Positions 23,883 to 36,310 are shown, numbered from the stretch's first letter. The stretch: 48,765 bases of DNA from Spirogloea muscicola (GCA_009602725.1 WELB01000024.1:463450-512214); one strand, 5' to 3'. Translations and numbers: made by a program. Notes: generated by a model from the letters alone, not told the origin.

Positions 23883-26479
23883 ATGGCCTGTGCCGCCACC
23901 GCCGCCGCCGCCGCGGCGAGCGCCGTGGTGGCAGGCCCCGGCAGGGCGGCAGGCTCCGGCAGAGGCCCTCAAAGCGGGGCAGGCCGGCTCGTCCCGCGCA
24001 AGCGGCCGCTCGTCCACCTCGTCCCGGGCAGGCCGGCCCGCCGCAGCCCCTGCACTGGCATGGCGCGGGCCGCGCGATCGCCGGCCTCCGCGGCACCGCC
24101 CAGCCACGGGCTGGACTACTATGAGATCCTCGGCTTGGACGCGGCCGCGACGCCGGCGGAGATCAAGCGCGCATATCGGTGGCTGCAGAAGCGCTGCCAC
24201 CCCGATGTTGCCACCGGCGGCCTCGGCCACGACATGGCCACACTGCTCAACGAGGCCTACAGCGTGCTCAGCGACGCTGACTCACGTTCGGTATACGATC
24301 AGGTGAATGCAACACGGACGGTCTGTGCTGTCGCATCAAACATTATTGCCAGCATTGGCAGCAAAGCCATGATTGCCAGCTATAATGCTTGCCTGCCATC
24401 ATGCTACTGCTTGCCTGCCTCTGACTTTCGATTGAGCTGTTTTCCAGGATTCATGTACTTTCAATGTTGTACAGTCACTTATTTGATTGCGGCAATCAGT
24501 CCATTGTAATGTTTGTTCGTAGTAAAGCATTGCTGCGTTCTGGTGGATAGTGGACGCTTCAGTATGATCGAAGTTGCGTCCGGCACTCCATCCTCTACTG
24601 AGTGCAATTGTGCATTCGACACGGACTGGCTGCCTGCAGGTGCGATTGACCTGGCTCGAGCATGACGATTACACGGGGAAACCGCTCTATTCCACCTGGC
24701 TGGGACACCCCGAAGAGAAGCAGGCCGCTTTTGTGGACGAGTTCAGCTGCATAGGCTGCCTCCAGTGCGCTCTCCTGGCTGATCGCACCTTCAAGATCGA
24801 GAACCAGGGCGGCCGTGCACGCGCCGTCTCCCAGTGGGGCGACGATGAGACCACCATCAATGCTGCCATGGCAGCCTGCCCAGTCGACTGCATCCAGTAG
24901 GCTGCACTGTCGCCCTCCCTCTTCGGTTCTGTTCATATATGTCGTGACCGTCTCACTGCAGCTAAGGGCGTTGGACACAGGTTCATATCTGTAGGTGGCC
25001 TTCTAGGTGTTCTAGATGAAGCATTCAGAGATTCTACGTGCTTGGAATTGGTGGCTCACTGTGGCCTTGGTCGTCATGCAATTCCTCACAAAAGTGTGAA
25101 TGCTGCCACATGATTATGAATGTGCCGTTGTTTACTGTGTCCTATGTCGACCTGGAACAGCTGGGTGCCAAGGGAGCAGCTTCCTATCCTGGAGTACCTT
25201 ACCTCCAAGCTGCCGAGGATGGAAGTAGGCTTGATCAACCACAGTGGCGGTGGAGGCAGGAGGATGCCAGAGGATGTATTTTCTAGTGCTGACACCTTCC
25301 TGAAGAAGCGGGAGAAACAAGAGCAAGAAAGATCTCGGCATCAGGTAGTTGTTCAGCGGACAAGAGAGCTGTGTCCTCCCTCTTCTGCCCCTCTCCCATC
25401 AGTTGTATTACATACAATTGTCTGGAAAGAAAGGGCAGAGTGTTGTGACTTCTTTGATATTGTCCTCTAAGTCTCTTGTCACCCTTAATGCCTTACTCCT
25501 GCCACCCTGTTGCAATGCAGGAGACTCCAGCGCAGAGGAAAGCTCGCGTTGCGGCAGCCAGCGCCATTCAGACTCGTGCTGGGCGCTGGTGGCAGCATCA
25601 TGGTGCTCAAGGCGGGAAATCAAATTGGTCTGCTGACAATGTGGACGGGGTACAGGGACCCCTCATCCCCTTGTCGTGGCTCACAGAAGAGGAGAGGGTG
25701 GCAGGTGCCGCTGCTGCAGCAGCGCAAGCCTCAGCAAGACTGGCAGACGGCTCTGTCCTGCCTGACGACCTCCGTCGGTTGCAAGAGGCTGCAGAGAAGT
25801 TGCGCAAACAGGAGGTGGAGGGTGGCAGGTGAGAATGTCTTTCTGCCGATGCTCTTTCTCAAAGCCTGGTCAGGGATGTTCTCCCTTGATCTCTCTTAAA
25901 TATAATCATGAGCTGTCATAATCTGAGATGCTGGGGCTATTACACGGCCGTGCTCAATTTGCTCGCTTCTTTGACTGCAACTTTGATGCAATTGTCATGC
26001 ATACTATGAACAGGAGTAAACCACTGCAGGCTACAGCTGATTACTGGAAGCCCCGCAAAGCTAACAGTTGCTACGTACCATTCGCCGACATGGCCGAGGC
26101 TACTTCTCACGCAAGAGCTTGTAAAACAGCCTCGCCAACAAGCCACGTCAGCAGCGCCAGATCTACTCCAGCGGCTGCTGCATCAGACATGAAATCAGGC
26201 GCCAAGTTGGAGGGATTCCTCTCCATGGCGCCGCTGCTTGTGGCAGCTGCGGCTGCCATAGCGGTGGCCCTGACGAGTAATACAGAGGCTGCACAATCTG
26301 CACCTGCGGTGGAGAGCATACTCCTCCCTGCTGAGATGACAAGCGGCATCTATGCGCGCTCATTGCAGGCAGCAGTGGTTTGGTACACCCTCTCTGCGAT
26401 GGTTACTCATAGCATTGCCCTTCTGTCAGGCACTGTGGCAAGTGAGACATCAAAGGGTAGAGAGGGAAAGAGCGATTGA
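23883..26479 (+). CDS. Plastid J-domain plus 4Fe-4S ferredoxin protein (DJC76/DJC77/DJC82 type)
   Basis: Clear exons: 23883-24302, 24640-24896, 25161-25344, 25521-25828; a fifth probably starts at 26030. Residues 1-73 are Ala/Arg/Pro-rich, as expected for a chloroplast transit peptide. The J-domain spans about 75-140 (LDYYEILGLDAAAT ... RCHPD ... LNEAYSVLSDADSRSVYD) with the HPD triad at 106-108. A ferredoxin domain follows: FSCIGCLQCALL with Cys177, 180 and 183, and ACPVDCI with Cys220, a complete 4Fe-4S set. Then come HWVPREQLPILEYL and a charged alanine-rich helix (LTEEERVAGAAAAAAQ ... LQEAAEKLRKQE). The exon 5 junction is unsettled. With the strong donor at 25829 the frame ends at 26192. 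With a weaker donor it reads ATADYWKPRKANS and continues to 26479 with hydrophobic segments. Such proteins are stromal in plants, with a suggested link between chaperone and redox or Fe-S functions. Confidence 0.85.
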
Positions 26480-27242
26480 TGTAGTTCATTCACTGCTCTT
26501 TAGATGTCAGGTCACAGTTTTACAGTGTACAAACTCTGCATAAATTGCTTGTATAGTTGTAGATCATCTCTGCTGCAGTGGCTCACATGCCACGGCACTG
26601 TAGTGGTGCAGCCACATTGGCTGCAGCACAGTATATAGCAGTAGTAAGTTCTGAGGGTGTGCGCAAGTGACTCTCTGTGAGCCGCTAATCAAGGCAAGTG
26701 ATTAGCACAAGGCTGGTATTGTGCTTGATGAGATTTGAGGAACACATTACCTGCGCATGCAGCTTCCAATACTGCACCGCAGCATCAAAAGCATCTGTTA
26801 CAATGTTGCATTCAGAATGAGCCAATACTGATTGGCTTTAACTTGAAGGACTGCTACTGACCACATGTGCACAATCCTTCATTGCCCCAAGAAATAGCAG
26901 ATGTAGATAATTAGGCAACCACTTCTTCTTTGATGGGGGGCAACTTCGCTCCTTGTGAAAAAGCAACCGACTGTGAACAAGGAAATTGCCTTTAAAACTG
27001 CGACGCAATCTCTGTGGCGATTCCGGGCTTCCATTGTGGCAACACAGCAGACTGCTTCAGGGGCTCCGGTGCTGCAGCCGGCTGCAAGTGGCTCTTGTTG
27101 TACTACATGAGAAGCTCGCACTATGAAGGCAAGGAGCGAAAGGAGTGGAGGATTGCTGTCTTCTTTTGGCTAGGTGCAGGGTCGCTGAGTGGCAGCACGT
27201 GCAGGGTGGACAGCGAGGGTGTGGGCTGGTTGCGCCAGACTT
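26480..27242. other. Convergent intergenic region
   Basis: This is the 3' flank shared by the J-domain/ferredoxin gene (+) and V-ATPase subunit H (-). No gene or repeat family of this window is recognised. Confidence 0.4.
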
Positions 27243-30067
27243 CTATTGCAAATAACTGACGTACTTGGAACTGAGGAGGAGCTTCTGGACACACATGAGT
27301 GCTTGCTTCTGCACTTCGGGGTCAGGATGTGCCATGTGCTTCAGAACCCGCTCCTTGGCCTTGAGGTCCGACACTATGCCACGCCCAGCAGGGTGCACCT
27401 GGATGAACTGGCCCACATCATAGCATGCCACAGCCAATGTCCGCGAGTCCCGTGATGAATCGAGCAATGTCACCAGCACCCGCAGGACCTGCCACAGAAA
27501 AAAGCACTGGCATCAGCAGCATGCTCTGATCTTCAAGCAGCTATTGGCTTGCTCCTTTTAATAAGAACCGAGAACATCCACATGCCAAAATATCTGGTTG
27601 ACTTTGTGGATCTGTGGCAAGTCTTGCCTGGAAATCATTCTCCTCGAATCGCATGATATTCTCGCGCCAGAAGGTTGCATCCTTGTGCATTGGCGTCCAG
27701 TCCAGCGTGCCCGACAGCACTTCCTGCTTGTATTTGTCAAATGAGCTTAACGTCTTAATGTTCAGCTTGAGGCCCTCCTCAAGGACCCTGAGCGCTTCCC
27801 TTAAGTCCTGCACCAGGAAGTACATACAGCACAGTTGGGGTGTTTGGAGCCCACTAAGCACGAAGAGCTGCTCTCATGCTGGCCCCTCAACAATGTACTT
27901 GGAGACAGGAAAATCTTGTCTATTTGAAACAAACAAGAGACAGGTAGTCAGCAATTGAAGAGGCCACTTAGCGAGACCACATCAGTGACTGTACCTCGTC
28001 GACCCAAGCATGGAGCTGGAGACTGGCCACAAGCTTTGGAAGGCCGAGCTCAACCATGGTGTTGCCAAAGCTGCCCTTGGGCATCAGGTTCTTGAAGGTC
28101 AACACTGCAACCCTGACGACCTGCCGTGCCGTACAATGACTTCATTAAGAATCTGCAGTTGCTCTGCCCTCCATGCTGTGGCATAGCAAGAGCCACTTCC
28201 ACATTATTGTACAACTGCTTCAAGTTAGCGCTCACAATCAGTAAGGTGCACCCTTGCTCAGCAGCACAATGCAGCACGCATGCAGGCGACAGTGATGATG
28301 ACTTCTGGGAGTGCAGGTGGTTGCGGGGTCAGAAGTTACCTTCTCCTTGGTTGAGGTCTTGACAACCTCAATAAGGCGGGGGAGGATGCGGGTGTTGGCA
28401 ATCGCGTTTACTGCCGCGTCATGGAAGGAGAGGAGCCAGACACAGAGCGCGGTCTCATACAGCAGCTGCATTTGCCGAGGGCGACGAGGCATGTGTAAGA
28501 TGGCCTCGCGCAGTGAGTACAGGCCAAGGTGATGGGCCTCAAGCTGCTGCAATGTAGGACAACACAAGAATGGGCCAGCAAAGCAAGCAGGGCTGAGAGA
28601 GGACAACGCTGTCGACCTGCATGTACTGCTGGCTGGAAGCCGGCGAGAGGAGTGGCGCCAGGAGCTTGACACCGTCGGCGCTCACGAACATGGCTCGCAC
28701 GGGCACCTCCCGCAATAGAGTGGTAAGAGCGCTCACAGCCGTGGGGATCGCTCGTGCCGCGTGCGCTGGCTGCTTCAGCTGCGCTCCACATAGTGGTGGG
28801 CCATTGCCATCACTCACCAATTATATCATCGATGCAAGCAGTGCTGAACCTGCCCGCTAACTGATGTACCTCTGAGGCCGTCTGAAAGCATCAGCAGCGG
28901 CGCACCTGCCCACAGAGCCACTCCACAAGCGTGCGCTGAATGTCCTCCATCGACTGGCCCGGGGCCGCCGAGGACGAGTTCACAACGTTCGCAGCAGGCA
29001 TGGCAGGAGCCGGCAGTGGTGCGGCGTGCTTCGATGGGCGGGCGCTGCCACGACAGCTGGGGCGCAATGATCAGCGAAGCAAGATGCTGTTGCCTCAAGC
29101 GCTGCCCTTTTGCTCAGCAGGTGGGCGCGCGTCCAGAGCCGCCAGCCAGAGGAGGCTCCTCCCCCACGACAGCTGCAGTTCTGCAGAAGCAGCAACGATA
29201 CGACAGCTGCAGCAGCGGCAGCGGTGATGGCATCCATGTCTGCCCTCACCTGATCACGAGGGTGAGGATCTTGGCGCTCTTCTCCAGCGTGAACCAGCTC
29301 TTGCATGAGAGCAGCCTGCACCACGACGAGGCGTGAGTCCAAGACCAGCCAAGTCAAGCGGGTCGGCAGCCGCGAAGCTCAATTACTCGCAGGGCTTCCG
29401 AAGCCGCAGGCCAAGTCCGGGACCTGGCAGTCCAAACCTGAGGAAGGGCCCATAGACGTCCTCGCCAGCGAGCGCGGGGTCGTGGAAGAGCGCGGCGTGC
29501 TTGGGGCTGTTGGCCAGGACGTCCTCCACGAGCGCGAGCGCGTACTCCACCGTCTCCTCCTTGGTCACATTGCGCAGCACCGCCAGGAACGTCCGCACAT
29601 ACGCCAGCCCGTCCTGCGCAAGGCCGCAACTTCATCTGGGCGTCCGAGGTGGCCGACCGGCGAGCTCGCTGGGCGCCATGGGCTGCAGCGGAGGCGAAGG
29701 GGGACCTATGGGCCTTCTTCTGTACCCAAAACTCATGCGCTACCAGCTTGCACTGTAACTTGCTATCGTGCTACGTCTACTTGTAGCTGGTCATGTGGGC
29801 GAGCTACTGTGATACTGGTATAGCTAATGCAACTCCTGTGGTTGTAGACGACACTAGTACCTGGTTATGGGTACAGTTTCCCACTGTCACTATCAGTGGG
29901 GCCCTCACCTCGGCCAGGAGGGCGGCCTGGACCTCCGGGGAGCGGTGGTCGTAGCGGCGCAGGAGCTGGAGGTCAGTGCCACTGATCAGCTTCGCAGTCA
30001 TGTACGTCTCCCACGGCACGTCGCGCCGCAGCACCTGCTCCTTGCTCACGTCCCCGCCCTCGCCCAT
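27243..30067 (-). CDS. V-type H+-ATPase subunit H
   Basis: Nine exons on the minus strand: 30067-29909, 29613-29438, 29315-29250, 29044-28906, 28778-28617, 28465-28340, 28120-27995, 27807-27628, 27488-27243. The product is 459 residues, the usual length of about 450-480. Subunit H is a cytosolic armadillo-like regulatory subunit bridging V1 and Vo, needed for proton pumping and for silencing free V1. Landmarks: [124 protein letters not shown] and [16 protein letters not shown]. The end is [20 protein letters not shown] followed by SSKYVSYLQ-stop. Intron 8 uses a GC donor (CAG|GCAAGA); all others are GT-AG. The segment at about residues 110-140 is Ala/Pro/Ser-rich and longer than in plants. 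The start ATG precedes GEGGDVSKE. Confidence 0.94.
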
Positions 30068-30179
30068 GGCGGCGGCGCCGGCGGCGACGGCGGCGGCGCC
30101 GGCGCAGAACAGCCCCGGGCTCCGCGGCCGCCGCGCCGGNGATCGAGTGCTCCGTCCTACCCCACTTCTGAGATAGCAA

Positions 30180-30335
30180 TTTTGGCCACTTCGTAATATG
30201 GCCACTTCGAACCTTGTCAATTCTTTTCGGGCTGGTTTATCATAGCCATTGCCTCCATCGAGAGTGCCCACTTCTTACTGGAAGAAGTGGCTCTCCCAAT
30301 GGGGGCAAGGGCTGTGAAAAGCCAGTCCAGGTTGG
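30180..30335. repeat. Foldback element built from two hairpin modules
   Basis: A minus-arm module (30205-30285: CGAACCTTGTCAATTC, GGGCTGGTTTATCATAGCC) faces a plus-arm module (30286-30335: AAGAAGTGGCTCTCCCAATG, GGGCTGTGAAAAGCCAGTCC). The two are separated by 5 bases (ACTGG), forming one long imperfect inverted repeat. It sits in the shared promoter region of the divergent V-ATPase H and choline-transporter-like genes. The rest of 30336-30832 is CCG-rich promoter/leader sequence with no gene. Confidence 0.7.
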
Positions 30336-30832
30336 CTGCCGTGGCTGCCAGTGTGAAACTCCGACGGTGGTGTGAACTCCAGGTTGAGGGCCCCGTTGAA
30401 ATAACGGCACTCCTAAACGTCGATCGAGTTGCCGCACAGTCGAGTCACCTGGCGCATCGCCGTCGCCGTCGCCGCCGCCGCAGCCGCCGCCGCCGCCGGA
30501 GCTTGGCGCTGGCGGCCCCCCCGTGGGAAGCGCCGCTGCGCGGGGATCCCCCCCGCGCCGCTAGCTGCGGCTGCCGCTCCGGCGGGTTGTAGCGCTTCCT
30601 GCGAGCCGGCCATAGCACGTCCTCGGAGCTCACGCGGCGGGAGGGGCAGTCGGGGCATGGCTTCCGGGCCGGCGATCTTCCTCCGCCGCCGTCGCCGCGC
30701 CATAATGGCGCCGCCGCCTCCTGGAGCAAGGAGGTCTTGCAGCGCTCGGTTTGCGCTCGGGCCTCCCGCCTCCTAGCGGCCCGCCTCGCAAGCGCCGGCG
30801 GCCCCGGTAAGGCCAGCGAGAGCAGGGGAGCG

Positions 30833-33552
30833 ATGGCGAAGGCCGCCGCGCCGCCTGCCGTGGGGGCGCCCCCCTTCGCCGTGGCCGCTGAGGTGAGCCA
30901 ACGCCAGGACTTTCTCACTACTGATCTTTGTCTCCTCTCTCTGCATGGCACACAGTGGCCGCCTTCCTGTGACACGCTCGCCAGCCCTATCGAGCTCCGT
31001 GCCTGAGGCGACAGGGTCATGGCCCGCCGCATCCCGTCTGCCAATCCACTTCATCTTGCCTCTTCAATTCACTTCATTCTGCCCGCCCAGAATGCGTGGG
31101 CGTACGACCTGCCGCCGGCAGCGGCGATCACCAAGGGCCGGCGCAAGTTCCAGGACCCGCTGTGGGTGCCGGTATTTGTGCTGCAGGCCGGAGCTGTCAT
31201 GGGCCTCGGCATCTGGATAGGCTGGCAGCAGTGAGGCACCTTAACATTTTCTCCAGTGGTCACTTCTCGCCACTTGTCTGTCGTCCCTCCTGCCACTGGA
31301 GTGCATCAGGTCGCTGGAGGACTACCTCTCATGCTCACACAAGCTACACACTCTGGCTCGCTCGAGCTGAGACACTCAGCTACTTTATGGGCGACCAGAG
31401 GCCTTTGCTATTCCATAGAGCATGACATTTGGGAGCTGGTGCTGTTGCACAGGTGGTCAACGGGCCGGCTGGAAACGCTCAGATTCTGGCCGGTGCTCGC
31501 TGCAGCCGCTGGCTGGGGCTGGGCGTATGCCATCATCTTCCTCATCCTCCTCTACGCAATCCCATACCCGCTCATCTTTGTCGCGGTCTGGCTCGGCCCC
31601 GTCAGCACAGGCATTGCCGCGGCCCTCACCTTTGTACGTGGAAGCTACGTCATTGGCATCCTCACGGCCATCCTCTTCGTCCTCGCGGTCCTGTGGGCAA
31701 TTGCACTCACCAGGAGGTCAGTGTCGGCCCTTTCCGGCAGGCAGCCTAGCTGCATTGGCGGGCACTGCCAGGACCTCCGTGACGTATATTGTCAGACTGC
31801 CGCAGGATTCCATTTGCCGTGGTAATGATTCGGCGGGCACTTCTCCTCTCTCGACAGTTTGCCTCCCTCTACGTTGCTGCATTTGCCACAATCTGCGTGT
31901 ACCTGGTATGAGCTCTTTGCTGTGCAATGCCCAACGAAGCTGTAGTGCTACCATGCCATTTTTGCAGTCGCCATCCCACTATCTAGAGAAGTGGATATTG
32001 TCTGATGAGGTACCAGACTGTGCAGGGCGGGTCAAGCATAAGGGTCTAGGGGTCAGATTCAAGGTTAACTAGTGTACAATCTAGTCTCAGGTTCCTGTGG
32101 TGGTGGATCTTAGCCATCATGGCGCTGCACTGCCTGTGCAGGTATACGATGCAGCGTGGACAGTGGGCGTGTCGGGGACTTTGTCCAAAACCAACACGAA
32201 CTACTGGTGGATCCTGACGCTTGCGATGCTGTCGCTCTTCTGGACGTCCGCAGTGGCCACCAATGTTGTCACTGTCACTGTGGCTGGCACCATTGCAGCC
32301 TGGTTCTACGCCAACGATGCCGCCTCTGCACCGCTGCACGCAGCCACGGCCGTCCACCACCCCGTGGCCCGCTCCCTATTCCGCGCCATCACGTACCACC
32401 TCGGGAGCATCGCCTTTGGCTCGCTCCTCACCGCACTCATTCAGACACTGCACTGGGTGGTGAGCAGCACTGCCTTGCTGCTGGATTCAGGCAGTGCAAC
32501 TGTCCTAGCTTCGCTCCTTGCAGCCATAGTTAACTGCAACCTTTGCCTCACGCTGGTGCATTGTCAAACTCTTGGCTAGCGGTGCAGGTCCAGCAAATTC
32601 GTCGCAATGCGGGGCAGGCCGGGGAGTTCGCTCAAGTGCTCCTTTGTGTGGTGGAATGCCTGATTGGCTTTTTGGAGAGCATGGTCCGCTTCTTCAACCA
32701 TTATGCCTATGTTGAGGTAAGAAATTGGGAGTCAAACACACCTGGGGCATCAGCTCAGGGTGCAGGGAGGAGGTGGAAGTGGTCTATATTTGTTGAGGAG
32801 TGTGAGAGTATTGTCTCTTGGCCTGTAAGGTCTCTTCCTTATCTTATTTAGCACTGTCATCCCTCCTGTCCCACCTCGTCTTCCCTCTTCCACTTCAAGC
32901 GATTGTCTATATTATAGTATTCAATTGCCAATTTTGCCACTCCCCTTCCCTGCCAAATTTCCTTCCCCTGTATGTGCCCAAACATCAAATCAACAAGCCT
33001 TATGTTTGTGTCTGGCAGGTTGCCATCTACGGGAAGCCGTACACTTTGGCGGCACGGGACACGTGGGAGCTATTCCACCGTCGTGGCATGCAGGCTCTCG
33101 TGCAGTATGACCTGACGCGCAGCGTGCTGCACCTTGGGGCGCTAGTTGGCGGCGTTGCGGCCAGCCTTGCTGCGGGCTTGTGGCTCAACTACACGGAGAA
33201 TGGCCGCTATGATGACCGTGCGGTTGTTGTCGCTTTTGCAGCACTTCCCACCGCGGGCCTGATTGTGAGGCCCCCCTTCAACCCTACCCCCAACCCACTC
33301 ACTCCCGCCCTCTTTCACAGTAGTTTTGAGTCCTCATTACTGGTGTGCCTATGTCTGCTACCTGTCGTTGTTAGCGACCCCTTCTGACACCTGGCGTGGC
33401 TTTGAGTGATGCAGACGGGTATCCTTTTTGAGGTGATTGGGAGCATTGTTACTACGTTGTTCGTTCTATATGCAGAGGAGCCGACGCGCTTGCAGCGCCT
33501 GGAGCCCGCGTTCTACCAAGAGCTCCAGGCAGCGCACCACCACAGGAAGTAG
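30833..33552 (+). CDS. Choline-transporter-like protein (SLC44/PNS1 family)
   Basis: Eight exons: 30833-30892, 31091-31230, 31453-31716, 31806-31905, 32142-32459, 32588-32716, 33019-33264, 33415-33552. They give 464 residues. CTL proteins are polytopic plasma- or organelle-membrane proteins implicated in choline or ethanolamine transport. Visible hydrophobic segments: WVPVFVLQAGAVMGLGIWIG, AYAIIFLILLYAIPYPLIFV, YVIGILTAILFVLAVLWAIA, FASLYVAAFATICVYL, WWILTLAMLSLFWTSAVATN, then a long hydrophobic run, VLHLGALVGGVAASLAAGLW and GSIVTTLFVLYAEEP. Family hallmarks are TRRRIPFAVVMIRRAL after the third segment and RFFNHYAYVEVAIYGKPY, followed by AARDTWELF. Joining exons 3 and 4 as AG|G restores the RRRIPFA motif, which fixes that boundary. 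The C-terminus is short and His-rich (AAHHHRK). Confidence 0.9.
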
Positions 33553-34319
33553 TTGCAGCCCCATAAGCATTCAGGATGACTCTGCAGACCTGCTGCTTGG
33601 GAATACCTGCTGGTGGTAACAGGGGTAAACGACAACCGCGTGAAATGTAGGCAATAGCCGAGCATGCTCAGGTACAGCAGGTGAGGCGTCCTTAGTGCAG
33701 GGGGAAGCCACCGTCCAATCTCCATAGTGCTGCCAGAGTTGCTGCAGTTGGAGGCCGCGCTTGCTTTCGGAGCGAGTGAGAGGAAGAGAGCCAAAGAGGA
33801 GGGAAGGTTGTCCATAGCACTGCTAGCCATTGGGCTTGCTTGTGATGAGGACCCCCTTACCTGCATCAACGTCTCTGGCCGTTTGTCGCTTGCTGAGGTC
33901 CCTGGGCCTCTGGGCATAGCAGAAGCTGGGTTGCTTCTGCTGATCAAGCGCAGGTGGCCTGGTGCTGGCCCTTAGTGCCTTCACAGCTCTCCACCTGCAG
34001 GTGAGTGACATGGCGAGTAGGCTGCCTCATAAGGTGCCCAAAGCGAACTCCCTTGTAATCTCATGCAGTAAGGAGCAGGCCAGCAGGCAGCAGCATGCTT
34101 GCAAGGGCCAGCGTGTGAGGCAGCTCGATTGGGCTGGGTGGCAATTGACTCTTGGTCGAGAGGAAGGGTTGAATAGTATATGATGGCTTATGCGGTGTGG
34201 TGCAGTAGAGGCTGAAGGTCTTGTCGCCGCATACAGTGAGTGGTTGGTGGCACTGGTCAGGGAGAGCAAGTGCTTCAAATAAGAGGCAGTCTGTCTCTCC
34301 CCTGTTTACCATTGGCCCC
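33553..34319. other. 3' flank of the CTL gene
   Basis: No gene is recognised. The open frame at about 33727-33975 shows no family motif and overlaps another open frame on the opposite strand. Confidence 0.35.
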
Positions 34320-35340
34320 CTTCATTTTTAGCTCCTTCAGAACTTGTTCATTCTTTTGTGGGCTGGCATTTTCACAGCCATCGCCTTTTCCTCCTCTTCA
34401 CAACCCTCGCCGCCTCCCCAATTTGCATTTGTTGTCTTCAGGTTATAGAGCGTCCATACACAGAAGTAAGGGATACTAATTTCGTGAATCTTGCGCCTTC
34501 TGGCCCTTGCGGGCCCTGTTCTGTCCTTTTGGGCAGGCCTCTCACAGCCATGACCTTACCGTGTAAGAGCTATTTCTATTTTCACAGCCCTCGCCCCCTC
34601 TACTATCTGCTTTGATTGACTAGAGATGATGGAGCTTCCATTTGCAAAAGTCACATTGAGGAGTTTCGTTTGTTTGCGCCTTCCGGCCTTTCAGACCTTG
34701 TTCACTCTTTCTTCATCTAGGCTGGCCTCTCATAGGCATCCCTTCCTTTGATAAAGCCTACTGCTTGCTTCTTTGAGACATGCGGCTCTCCTTCCCACCT
34801 CAGCATTCCCGGGCTCATGCAGTGCACCTGTGGGCATGTCGTGCTTTGGCTGCTGCTTCTGGCTTCCATCGGGGTGACTCTTTTTCCAGTTGACAAGTAC
34901 TCAGACTTACGGATGCTGACTGGGGATTGCTGAGCTCCCATATGCAGTGATATATTGCTCCACTTGCATTGCGGTGTGGGTAATAGCACCTTTCGGCTTT
35001 TTGGACCTTGTCTGACTTTTAAGGGTCGGCTCTTCACCACCCTCCGCCCCATTAGAAGAGCCACTTTCTCTGATAGAGCTTACAGCCATCGACTGACCTT
35101 GGAGGAGCTATGTTTGGAAGAGCTGCCTCTTCTAGGGGGATTTTGCATTGTGCCCTCACCTTGTGCTTGGCCGCTCAAGGCCTCCATCACTCATCATCAA
35201 GCCGGTCGAGCCTCTGCAGCAGCCTCTGCCTTGCGCAGCGGGGTTGCTCTTCCTCCCCTCAGCTCATCTGGCTTCCTAGTGATGACACGGGGGTACTGAG
35301 AGCGCCCTGCTTGCCTAGCCTCTGGTCCGCATAGTTGCAA
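34320..35340 (+). mobile_element. Array of four hairpin modules ending in a LINE C-terminus
   Basis: Four same-direction modules start at about 34335, 34497, 34684 and 34988. Each reads as a C-C-TT-GTTC-like lead followed by GGGCTGGC or a variant and a partly complementary arm. Downstream, 35195-35299 encode the LINE C-terminal piece GRASAAASALRSGVALPPLS followed by GFLVMTRGY-stop (TGA at 35297-35299). This piece closely matches 190-260. The array looks like serially inserted or template-switched retroelement tails. Confidence 0.65.
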
Positions 35341-35399
35341 ATTACAGAATGCGGCCCTTGCTTACTTTGCTTCGCTCTCCAAGCTCTCGCTGTTCATCA

Positions 35400-36310
35400 G
35401 CGTGCTGGGCGTGCTCTAAGTCAGGCTAACGGCTTCTGTGGCGGCTCCCCGGCTCCCCAAGTTAGCCTGTCAGATTTGCATGTCCTCACTCGAGGGTGCT
35501 AGCGTCACACTTGTACCTTCTAATAGGGCTTCGTTCATGTAGCCTCAACTTTTGCACAAGCATCTGCCTGAATAGTGTGTTAGTTTGACTTGGCCAACCT
35601 TGCATTTCAAATGTTGACCGCGCGCCTTATTTCTGGCTCTGTTGACCTCCTTCATAGAAGTAAGCTCTTCCAACGGAATAGAAGTGGCTCTTCCGAAGGA
35701 AGAGAAGTGGCTGTTCCAAACGGGCCGGGGGCTCTGAATGGCCAGCCCAGAAAGAATGAACAAGGTCCAGAACGGCCGAAAGGCGCCAAAACCACACAGG
35801 TATGCAAGAGCCACACAGCACATGGAAGCTAAGTAACCCCAATTCAGAAGCCGCAAGTCGAAATGAGTCGCAGCTGGAAGCGAGGCACCCCAACGAGAAG
35901 CAGCAGCCATAGCACGGCCTGCCCGCAAACGCACTGCGTGAGCCTAAGACCGTTGGAAGGACATGGATAGCCGCATGAGAAGAAAGTGGCTCTCCCAACT
36001 GGGAGAAAGGCCCTCAGACAAGCCAATCCGAAGAGAGTTGACAAGAACAGCATAAGGAACACCTGACCCCGGCGGCGTTGAGCCGGGCAGTACACCTTGC
36101 TGTCGCCGTCGACGATCGATGGCCCGCCTCGCAAGCCGCTGCAGAAGGTCCAGCCACCGACTGCCAAACGGCGACAGAAAGCAATAACGCCGACTGCCTG
36201 TATGCTCCCGGCCGGCTGGCTTCAAGTCATGTCTTTCAGCGCTTTTCGGCAGTCACGAACACCCTCTGTATTCACCTGGCCAGCTTTGACGGCTGCTCAT
36301 TTAATATCAG
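35400..36310 (-). mobile_element. Nested LINE fragments upstream of the DUF2252 gene
   Basis: 35408-35500 is a copy of the subfamily b element in reverse orientation to that at 5760-5840. 35680-35790 and 35985-36045 are hairpin modules (GGGGGCTCTGAATGGCCAGC then CCAGAAAGAATGAACAAGG). 36090-36160, read on the minus strand, encodes FCSGLRGG or, in the next frame, GSRWLDLLQRLARRAIDRRR, the block after GAFG. 36245-36310 repeats the plus-sense tail seen at 412-480 and 45422-45485. All are broken. Confidence 0.65.

Noticed and set aside
31717-31805. Continuation of CTL exon 3 through 31825 as coding
   Set aside because: The hydrophilic extension does not fit the family; splicing 31716 to 31806 restores the RRRIPFA motif and the next membrane segment.
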